Assembly: GCA_021781255.1 (NCBI GenBank)
Contig: JAJXXG010001016.1
Location: 1 to 9,248, forward strand
Source: Acidobacteriota bacterium
Lineage (GTDB): Bacteria; Acidobacteriota; Terriglobia; Terriglobales; Acidobacteriaceae
Direction of reading: 5' to 3'
DNA length: 9,248 nucleotides
The translations under genes were made by a program, and so were the position numbers. Under the pieces are notes generated by a model. It made no database searches and was not told the origin of the DNA. It saw nothing but the letters and a program-made list of their open reading frames with translations. Of the stretch, positions 1 through 6,529 are shown one piece after another. Each line of letters opens with the position of its first letter. Position 1 is the stretch's first letter.

Positions 1-575
1 GCACAGCGCGCCGCATCTCCCACGTCTTCATCATGGATACACCGGCCTATGCTCGCACCTTGCTCATCACCGACGCGGCCATCAACATCACCCCCGATCT
101 CGAAGACAAGGTCCATATCGTGCAAAACGCCATCGACCTGGCCCAGGCGCTCGGCATTCCCGAGCCCAAAGTCGCGCTGCTCTCTGCGGTTGAAACCGTC
201 AATCCCAAAATCCAATCCACGCTTGACGCCGCCGCGCTCTGCAAGATGGCTGGCCGCGGCCAGATCGTGGGCGGCATTCTCGACGGCCCGCTTGCCTTCG
301 ACACCGCTGTCAGCGAGAAAGCCGCCGCAATCAAAAAGCTGGTCTCGCCCGTCACCGGCCAGGCCGACATCCTCGTGGTTCCCGATCTCGAGAGCGGCAA
401 CATGCTCGCCAAGCAGCTCGAATATCTGGGCGGCGCGCAACTGGCCGGCATCGTGCTTGGCGCCCGCGTGCCTGCCATCCTCACCAGCCGCGCCGACTCG
501 GCAGCGACGCGCCTTACAAGCTGCGCCGTTGCCGCGCTGCTCCACTTTGCTGCGCACCCTGCGGTGAAGGCCTAG
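1..575 (+). CDS. Phosphate acetyl/butyryltransferase, C-terminal part (probably the bifunctional enoyl-CoA hydratase/phosphate acetyltransferase type)
   Basis: The gene is cut by the left edge. The reading frame is open from base 3, before the first ATG at 33, and stops at 573-575, giving about 190 visible residues. The enzyme family swaps phosphate and CoA on an acyl group (acetyl-CoA + Pi to acetyl phosphate + CoA) in the cytoplasm, linking acetyl-CoA to substrate-level ATP formation through acetate kinase. Family-typical stretches are RRISHVFIMD just before and at the ATG, LLITDAAINI, VALLSAVETVNPK, AALCKMA, GGILDGPLAFD, DILVVPDLESGNMLAKQL and GIVLGARVPAILTSRADS. This wording is closest to proteins annotated as hydratase/phosphate acetyltransferase fusions, whose N-terminal MaoC-like hydratase domain would lie outside the window. 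A stand-alone phosphate butyryltransferase remains possible. The ATG at 33 is internal, not the start. The 3' end overlaps the converging transporter gene. Confidence 0.9.
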   Translation, partial: TARRISHVFIMDTPAYARTLLITDAAINITPDLEDKVHIVQNAIDLAQALGIPEPKVALLSAVETVNPKIQSTLDAAALCKMAGRGQIVGGILDGPLAFDTAVSEKAAAIKKLVSPVTGQADILVVPDLESGNMLAKQLEYLGGAQLAGIVLGARVPAILTSRADSAATRLTSCAVAALLHFAAHPAVKA

Positions 576-2073
576 AACATTCCGGCTTCGAAGAGATTCT
601 GCGTGGCGTGGAACCGAGACCCCAGGCCAGAAAAGAAGCGAACAATAGCAGCACCACCAGGCATAGCAAAGCCACGGTGAATGCGAGTGTGACCACTGCC
701 AGACCCCCCGAGCGCCGCGCAAGGATGGCAAAAAACACGCTGCCAACGGTAGCCACCCCCAACGATGCGCTGATCTGCAATGTGGAGTTCACCACCCCGG
801 AAGCAGCACCGGCGTAATCTGCGGGAGCGCCTTGGATCACTGCACGCACCAGGGTAGGGAGCACGACGCCTTGGCCAAAACCAATGGTAAACACGCCCGG
901 AGCAAACATCAGCAGATGAAGCACGCCGGCGCTGTTGATGCCTACGGCAAGCATGCTGAGGCCCGCAGCCGCGATGAGCAGCCCGAAAGCGGTTACTCGC
1001 ATGCCCACGCCGTGGAGAAAGGCAGGGGTACTGAGAGCCCCGGCAACATAGCCTATTCCGAAAGGCACAATGCTGATGCCCGCATGGAATGCTGAATACT
1101 GCAATCCAGCCTGCAGATAAATCGAGTAGAACAGGAAGAAGCTGGCCATCGTATAGAACAGAAGGGTGGCGCCGAGTCCGCGGGCAAAGCCGGGCACGGC
1201 AAAAAGGCCGGGGTGTATCAGTGGGGCCGCGCCGTGGTCGGCCAAAAAAACTTCTACGCGCCAAAACCCGGCCAACAGCACCGGGCACGATCCCATCAGG
1301 ACGAAGGACCATGCAGGCCAGTTTTCCTGGCGGCCTTCAATCAGAGACAAAACCAGGGCGCCGAGCCCGAGAAAAAGCAAAATTGAACCGGCGATATCGA
1401 GCGGCTGGAGCGCACTGGTTGAGGGTCGGGATTCCCGGAGCAACGGTACCGCGGCCACCAGGGTGATGGCTACGATGGGCACATTGATCAGAAAAATCGT
1501 GCGCCAACCCAGGCCCCAGACGTTGGCCCTTATCAGCGCTCCTGCCAGAATCTGTCCGGCAATGGCGGAGAGTCCGATGCTGGTTCCGAGCAGGCTAAAG
1601 GCGCGCGCTTTCTCCTCGGGCGCGAACAAAACGTGGATCGAAGCCGCGACTTGCGGCGCCATGATTGCCGCAGTCGCCCCTTGCAAAAGCCGCCCCATTA
1701 CCAGTGCGTACGGCGACCAGGCGAGACCGCACCAGGCCGAACACAGCGCAAACCCGGTCATGCCGATCATGAACATCCTGTTTCGGCCGTACAGGTCCCC
1801 CAGCCGCCCGCCTATAACCAGGAGCACTGCATACGCGGCGGCAAAACCAGACATGACCAACTGGATAACGTCGTCTCCCGCCCCCAGTCCTTGGCGGATT
1901 GAGGGCAGCGCGACATTCACGATAAAGAAATCGAGTGCCGGCAGAAAACCACCCACCAGAAGCACAGCCAGAGCCGCCCAGCGGTGCGGGACTGCTTCGT
2001 ATTCAAGCTGTGCAGTCGAAGCTGCTTCGAGGTGTTCTGTACCCGGCTGCACGGGAAATCCCTCAGTATCCAT
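514..2073 (-). CDS. MFS transporter, DHA2 (14-helix, EmrB/QacA-like) drug efflux family
   Basis: This is a predicted inner-membrane proton-driven exporter of 519 residues, the usual size for 14-helix MFS drug efflux proteins. Visible motifs are the first-helix motif LDFFIVNVALPSI (48-60), motif A GGRLGDLYGRNR in the loop after helix 2 (88-99), the motif B arginine region GRLLQGATAAIMAPQ (127-141), a glycine-rich motif C-like helix GTSIGLSAIAGQILAGALI (163-181), WRTIFLINVP (190-199), and the late-helix motif AGAASGVVNSTLQISASLGVA (near 421-441). Motif C lacks the usual GP pair, so drug/proton antiport is likely but not certain, and the substrate cannot be read from sequence. The ATG at 2073 has no Shine-Dalgarno. 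A GTG at codon 8 (first base 2052) has GAGGGA six bases upstream and would give 512 residues. The last roughly 30 residues are polar and Arg/Ser-rich; those encoded below base 576 lie antisense to the acetyltransferase gene. No regulator gene is adjacent. Confidence 0.9.
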   Translation of the reverse strand: MDTEGFPVQPGTEHLEAASTAQLEYEAVPHRWAALAVLLVGGFLPALDFFIVNVALPSIRQGLGAGDDVIQLVMSGFAAAYAVLLVIGGRLGDLYGRNRMFMIGMTGFALCSAWCGLAWSPYALVMGRLLQGATAAIMAPQVAASIHVLFAPEEKARAFSLLGTSIGLSAIAGQILAGALIRANVWGLGWRTIFLINVPIVAITLVAAVPLLRESRPSTSALQPLDIAGSILLFLGLGALVLSLIEGRQENWPAWSFVLMGSCPVLLAGFWRVEVFLADHGAAPLIHPGLFAVPGFARGLGATLLFYTMASFFLFYSIYLQAGLQYSAFHAGISIVPFGIGYVAGALSTPAFLHGVGMRVTAFGLLIAAAGLSMLAVGINSAGVLHLLMFAPGVFTIGFGQGVVLPTLVRAVIQGAPADYAGAASGVVNSTLQISASLGVATVGSVFFAILARRSGGLAVVTLAFTVALLCLVVLLLFASFLAWGLGSTPRRISSKPECSRPSPQGAQQSGAARQRRSL

Positions 2074-2387
2074 TCAGTAAAACAGGATATGAGAATGTAG
2101 CGTGCTTGTCATTGTCGAACTGGTGGCGCCCATCGCGCCGGCATGCTTGCCGATACGGATCGCAGCCGCATCAGGCCCCCGCCTGATTTCAGGCCGTCGG
2201 AATCTGGAATATGCACCGCTGCGGCAGCTCTTCGATCCGCCCCCGACACTTTTTGAGGATATTCACTGAGGTTGCCTGTTGGGTCCCGGTTGAGTGGTCG
2301 CCGGCCTGGAAATCATTCGCTTGGGCACGTGAATTCTGGTTCTGCTCGCAACACCAATCCCGCAGCGTACCATCGGAATGAGCGCTT
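2074..2387. other. Divergent gene-free region between the transporter gene and folP
   Basis: These 314 bases must hold the promoters for both the leftward transporter gene and the rightward folP gene. I see no convincing -35/-10 pair in either direction and no credible coding frame. The frames that cross it on the - strand run antisense into folP and resemble no family. What is visible is a group of three short hairpins (2125-2139, 2140-2151, 2170-2187), listed separately. Confidence 0.6.
2125..2187. repeat. Cluster of three short inverted repeats upstream of the transporter gene
   Basis: There are three perfect inverted repeats. The first is GGCGC/GCGCC with loop CCATC (2125-2139). The second follows directly, GGCA/TGCC with loop TGCT (2140-2151). 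The third is ATCAGGC/GCCTGAT with loop CCCC (2170-2187). None is followed by a T run on either strand, so they are not classical intrinsic terminators. They lie 52 to 114 bases upstream of the transporter ATG, where an operator or a structured leader is possible. Short GC-rich hairpins also arise by chance in DNA of this composition. Confidence 0.4.
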
Positions 2388-3302
2388 ATGAAGAGCACGG
2401 CAAACTGGCGGTTGCGGACGCGGACCATCGAAATGGGCCGGCGCACTTGGGTGTGCGGCGTGGTGAATATTACGCCGGACTCGTTCAGCGACGGAGGTTC
2501 TTTCCTCGATCCTGGAGCAGCGGTCGAACGCTGCATGCAATGCATTGAGGAAGGCGCGGACATTCTCGACCTGGGCGCGGAGAGCACGCGGCCGGGATCG
2601 CGCGCGGGCGGTGCGGATGCGGCGGTCGGCGCAGACGAGGAGCAGGCGCGGCTGCTTCCTGTTCTCGAGGGAGTTTTGGGTGCGCTGCCCCACGCAGTGG
2701 TGTCAGTGGATACCTACAAAGCGGAGACGGCGCGCGCGGCGCTCAAGGCGGGCGCGGAGATTATCAACGACGTGAGCGGATTTACTTGGGATGCGAAGAT
2801 GGCGGCGGCGTGCGCGGAGCTTGGCGCGGGGGTGGTGCTGATGCACACGCGCGGGCGGCCCGAGGAGTGGAGCGCGCAGCCACAACTCGCGCCCGATGCG
2901 CTGCTGGATATGATACGCGAGGGACTGGCGGCGAGCCTGGAGGCCGCGGTGCGCGCGGGCATTGCCCGGGAAGCGATTGTGCTCGATCCGGGCTACGGAT
3001 TCGGCAAGCGCTTCGACGAGAACTACGCGCTCCTGGCACGGCAGGCGGAGCTGCTTCGGCTGGGACGGCCGCTGCTGGCGGGACTGAGCCGCAAATCGTT
3101 TCTTGGGCACACGCTGACGAAGCTTTATGGCGGCGAAGCGCCGGTTGTCGAGCGCGAAACCGCGAGTGTAGCTGCGATGACAGCGGCGATTCTGCACGGA
3201 GCGTCGATTGTGCGCGTTCACGCGGTGCGGCCGGCCGTCGAGGCAGCGCGGATCGCAGATGCGATTCTTGAGAATCAGGGAACAGTCAAAGACTCTTTTT
3301 GA
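2388..3302 (+). CDS. folP: Dihydropteroate synthase
   Basis: This cytoplasmic enzyme of folate synthesis condenses 6-hydroxymethyl-dihydropterin diphosphate with p-aminobenzoate to give dihydropteroate, and its family is the target of sulfonamides. It is a 304-residue TIM barrel. Family signatures are present in order: GVVNITPDSFSDGG (24-37, signature 1), DLGAESTRPG (61-70, signature 2), SVDTYK (106-111), IINDVSG (125-131), LMHTRG (151-156), DPGYGFGK (200-207), GLSRKSF (232-238), and RVH (276-278) for diphosphate binding. The residue after that RVH is Ala279, where most family members I know have Asp (RVHDV). The start at 2388 is supported by the N-terminal strand WRLRTRTIEMGRRT, typical of the family just before signature 1. 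The Shine-Dalgarno is weak (GGA near 2375). An ATG at codon 16 (2433) would remove that strand. purA follows 123 bases downstream of its probable start codon's leader, and no other folate gene is adjacent. Confidence 0.97.
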   Translation: MKSTANWRLRTRTIEMGRRTWVCGVVNITPDSFSDGGSFLDPGAAVERCMQCIEEGADILDLGAESTRPGSRAGGADAAVGADEEQARLLPVLEGVLGALPHAVVSVDTYKAETARAALKAGAEIINDVSGFTWDAKMAAACAELGAGVVLMHTRGRPEEWSAQPQLAPDALLDMIREGLAASLEAAVRAGIAREAIVLDPGYGFGKRFDENYALLARQAELLRLGRPLLAGLSRKSFLGHTLTKLYGGEAPVVERETASVAAMTAAILHGASIVRVHAVRPAVEAARIADAILENQGTVKDSF

Positions 3303-3317
3303 AAGCGCCCCAGGGTT

Positions 3318-3323
3318 TAGAAT
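3318..3323 (+). promoter_or_regulatory. Possible -10 box for purA (TAGAAT)
   Basis: TAGAAT matches the sigma-70 -10 consensus at 5 of 6 positions and sits 16 bases after the folP stop. The best -35-like hexamer nearby, TTGAAA at 3299-3304, is only 13 bases upstream, which is too close; the hexamer at the proper distance (CTTTTT) is poor. If real, the transcript would start near 3330 and give purA a leader of about 95 bases containing the hairpin at 3364-3399. Confidence 0.3.
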
Positions 3324-3363
3324 TGAAGTGGTCGCGGGGTTGTAAACCGCATCCAAATTTGCG

Positions 3364-3399
3364 CCCGCGCGCAGCGGCTTAAAAGTTTGCTGCGGCGGG
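3364..3399 (+). repeat. Interrupted GC-rich hairpin between folP and purA
   Basis: The arms are CCCGC-GC-GCAGC (3364-3375) and GCTGC-G-GCGGG (3389-3399). They form two 5-base-pair helices with a 2x1 internal loop and a 13-base AT-rich terminal loop. The 3' side continues TAGACGTG, without a T run, so it is not a standard intrinsic terminator. It ends 26 bases before the purA ATG and could be a leader structure of purA, an RNA processing or decay barrier for folP, or a copy of a dispersed small repeat. Confidence 0.5.
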
Positions 3400-3425
3400 T
3401 AGACGTGTGGAATTCGGGGACGGCT

Positions 3426-4754
<1,329 letters not shown>

Positions 4755-4818
4755 GAGTCTGCAAGTCGGCGTGCTGAATGTAACGTATTTGAGCGCCGGT
4801 GCATCTGCATGGCTGCGC

Positions 4819-5340
4819 TCAGGCGCGCAAGATCCGCAGCACGGCGAGGATCGTGTTCCAATTGCGAGTTGTAGCGGGCGCGCCGAAGAGCACATCGAGG
4901 CGGCCGAGATAGCCGATGGTCCTCATGTGCCGCCGGTAGACGCCGTAGACCAAGCGGCCTTTCGCACCGAGGACGCGCACAAACCACAGCTTCTTTTCGG
5001 GAATGGCGATGGGAGGGGGTACCTTCAGGCGACCGGCCTTCGACAGGATGCTGAGGAAGCGGACGACATCTGGGCGCAGCGGCGCGGCGGCAAACGGATC
5101 CTCTATTTCCAGTTGGAGGAGCTCCTTGCCGTCACAGCAGATAATCTCCGTTTCGATGGGCAGTATACGGCGCAGTTCGGCCAGAAAGCGAGTGCGTGAT
5201 CCGGGTTTGCGCACAACAAATGTGCCCGCAGCGCCCACATTCACAACGCCGTAAGTCTTCAGCTCCTGGGCCAGAACACTGGGGCGAAGACGTCTGTGGC
5301 CGCCAACGTTGATCCCTCTGAAAAACACCACCAGAGCCAT
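4819..5340 (-). CDS. DUF1697 domain-containing protein, function unknown
   Basis: This is a predicted soluble cytoplasmic protein of 173 residues, the usual length for the family. The N terminus ALVVFFRGINVGG (2-14) and the C terminus ATTRNWNTILAVL (near 156-168) are the two hallmark ends of DUF1697. The middle is a divergent variant: where many members read SGN, this one has AAGT at about 37-40 (NVGAAGTFVV), and I recall related proteins with the same wording. No catalytic residues are established for the family, so no reaction is proposed. The frame runs back to 5508, but the ATG at 5340 has CGGAG six bases upstream and starts exactly at the family's N terminus; the extra 56 residues look random. 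The gene is convergent with purA and divergent from the DUF4440 gene, with 193 bases between their starts. Confidence 0.88.
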   Translation of the reverse strand: MALVVFFRGINVGGHRRLRPSVLAQELKTYGVVNVGAAGTFVVRKPGSRTRFLAELRRILPIETEIICCDGKELLQLEIEDPFAAAPLRPDVVRFLSILSKAGRLKVPPPIAIPEKKLWFVRVLGAKGRLVYGVYRRHMRTIGYLGRLDVLFGAPATTRNWNTILAVLRILRA

Positions 5341-5533
5341 ACAATGCTCCGGACCGATTATTGCATTCCCCGTGGTTGTAGCCGGCTCCTCTCCGTTTTC
5401 TTTTCTTATGCCATTTCCATCCAACCCCCGAATTGGAAAGGGAGTGTCGCAGTACTCCCGGGGTGACCACCGGTGCCCGTTTACGAGAAATCCATTTGAC
5501 CTGCGCACCGTTTCAGGGGTACCGTTGACGCGT

Positions 5534-6073
5534 ATGACGGGCTCCGCAAGCGCCTCGCTGAACCCCTTCGGCCGCCGGCTTCATGCCGGCTGGGCGATGG
5601 CTGCGATCCTTGCTTTGGGGGCGTGTGTCATTCTGCTTCACACCGGAATGCTCCTGGCGCAAAAGCACGAACGCCGCCACGAGATCGACCAGCTCGAGGA
5701 CGATTGGCGTAACGCCGCCCTCACCTCAAACACCAAGGCGATGGATGTCCTGCTGGCCGACGATTACATAGGTATCACCGTGAACGGCACCCTCGAGGAC
5801 AAGCCGCAGACGCTGGCCCGGCTCCGCTCAAGCGCGCGGCACATCACCTCCCTCACGATCTCCGAGCGCAAGGTGCGCTTTTATGAGAAGACGGCGGTTG
5901 TAACCTCCCTTGCCGAGGTGCAGGGCACGAATGCCGAAGGCAATGATGTGAGCGGCAGCTACCGCTACATGCGCGTCTACATCCGGGATGACCAGGGAAA
6001 ATGGAAGATCGTCAGCTTTGAGGCCAGCCGAATTCGCGAGCCGAAGCCGCGGCATAAGCGCAATTTCCGCTAA
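5534..6073 (+). CDS. Exported or membrane-anchored DUF4440 / SnoaL-like (NTF2-fold) protein
   Basis: The protein has 179 residues from the ATG at 5534. Residues 1-17 are positively charged (Arg14-Arg15), 18-42 are a hydrophobic helix (signal peptide or anchor, with a possible signal peptidase site near LLA-Q at about 42), and about 50-168 match the DUF4440 pattern. This includes IDQLEDDWRNAAL (51-63), LLADDYIGITVNG (73-85), KTAVVTSLAEVQG (119-131), YRYMRVYIRDDQGKWKIVSFEASRI (143-167; conserved R-Y-x-R-V and G-K-W). The NTF2 fold serves many small-molecule enzymes and binding proteins, so the fold does not tell the function; I infer a periplasmic role. The start is uncertain. A TTG at 5525 has AGGGG five bases upstream (182 residues), while the ATG at 5534 has no well-spaced Shine-Dalgarno. 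The ATG at 5597 would leave a shorter signal. The C terminus is basic (PKPRHKRNFR). Confidence 0.82.
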   Translation: MTGSASASLNPFGRRLHAGWAMAAILALGACVILLHTGMLLAQKHERRHEIDQLEDDWRNAALTSNTKAMDVLLADDYIGITVNGTLEDKPQTLARLRSSARHITSLTISERKVRFYEKTAVVTSLAEVQGTNAEGNDVSGSYRYMRVYIRDDQGKWKIVSFEASRIREPKPRHKRNFR

Positions 6074-6290
6074 AAGGTAGCCGAAATTGGCCATAACAAG
6101 GACCTGATCTTAGGTAAATCCAACCAGAGACGTCCCTCAGAAGCTAAAGCTCCGCTGACTTGATTGACGTTATCGGTACGCGACCCGGGCCCGACCCAGA
6201 TAGTGCCCCGGTTCCCCATTTCCCCGGCGCCTGCGATTGACTTTTGGCATGCTGCAGAAGCATCGCCACTATTTTGAGCTGGTCGATAAA

Positions 6291-6304
6291 CAGGCTGAAG
6301 CCTG
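6291..6304. repeat. Short REP-like hairpin (CAGGC-TGAA-GCCTG)
   Basis: A perfect 5-base-pair inverted repeat with a TGAA tetraloop. GGCTGAAGCC-type hairpins are common between genes in some high-GC soil bacteria. Only one copy is in this window, so repetition cannot be shown here. Confidence 0.35.
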
Positions 6305-6354
6305 AACCCTTCAAAGCGCATCGAAGAAGAACCCCGCCCGATCTTTCGCCGGTC

Positions 6355-6383
6355 TTGTAAACGGAGGAGTTCGGGGGTACACT
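6355..6383 (+). promoter_or_regulatory. Candidate sigma-70 type promoter of the suf operon
   Basis: TTGTAA (6355-6360, 4 of 6 to TTGACA) and TACACT (6378-6383, 4 of 6 to TATAAT) are separated by exactly 17 bases. Transcription would start near 6390, giving sufB a leader of about 140 bases. The predicted start coincides with the left arm of the inverted repeat at 6390-6416, a typical position for a repressor site. The match is moderate and not verified by mapping. Confidence 0.5.
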
Positions 6384-6389
6384 AAACCT

Positions 6390-6416
6390 AATATAGGACC
6401 AAATGAGTCCTATATT
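6390..6416. promoter_or_regulatory. Perfect 10-bp inverted repeat, candidate Fe-S-responsive operator of suf
   Basis: The arms are AATATAGGAC (6390-6399) and GTCCTATATT (6407-6416), an exact inverted repeat with the 7-base spacer CAAATGA. The inner 25 bases share length and key letters with the known E. coli IscR type 1 site pattern: ATA at one end, TAT at the other, GAC and AGTC at the inner positions, and an A/T-rich centre. The bases between these blocks do not match. The site follows directly on the candidate promoter, so a bound Rrf2-family protein would plausibly block transcription. The identity of the regulator is inference; no such gene is in the window. The same sequence as RNA would form a 10-base-pair hairpin. 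Confidence 0.6.
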
Positions 6417-6529
6417 GCGGGAATGGGGATTGCGTGCTTCCTCGCGCGATCTGAGCGGCGGCAAGGAGCCGGAAGCGCCATGCGGGTGGGGCGTCTGGGG
6501 ACTCCAAGGCTGAATCCCGTGGAGGTCAA

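Larger units (their letters stand above)
6074..6529 (+). other. Gene-free leader region upstream of the suf operon
   Basis: These 456 bases hold no gene I can recognise. Two - strand frames cross them (6070-6321 and 6144-6551), but neither resembles a family, so I treat them as noise. The left part contains small hairpins: ATGCT/AGCAT with loop GCAGA at 6249-6263, and CAGGC/GCCTG with loop TGAA at 6291-6304. The right part contains the suf promoter and inverted repeat (6355-6416), followed by a leader of about 113 bases ending in a strong sufB ribosome binding site, GGAGG, six bases before the ATG at 6530. Confidence 0.6.

Noticed and set aside
1166..2080. A 304-codon + strand frame inside the transporter gene
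   Set aside because: Antisense to a clear MFS transporter with family motifs; the product is Pro/Arg/Ser-rich low-complexity sequence with no domain.
4791..4820. Possible bidirectional terminator between purA and DUF1697 (GAGCGC/GCGCTC)
   Set aside because: The stem is only six base pairs with an 18-base loop and has no T run on either side.
5440..5459. Inverted repeat GGGAGT/ACTCCC in the divergent DUF1697-DUF4440 region
   Set aside because: Six base pairs with an eight-base loop is within chance expectation, and no promoter element is recognisable next to it.
5341..5508. N-terminal extension of the DUF1697 frame, and the matching upstream extension of the DUF4440 frame from 5309
   Set aside because: Both extensions lack family similarity and would make the divergent genes overlap by 200 bases; internal starts with better support remove the conflict.
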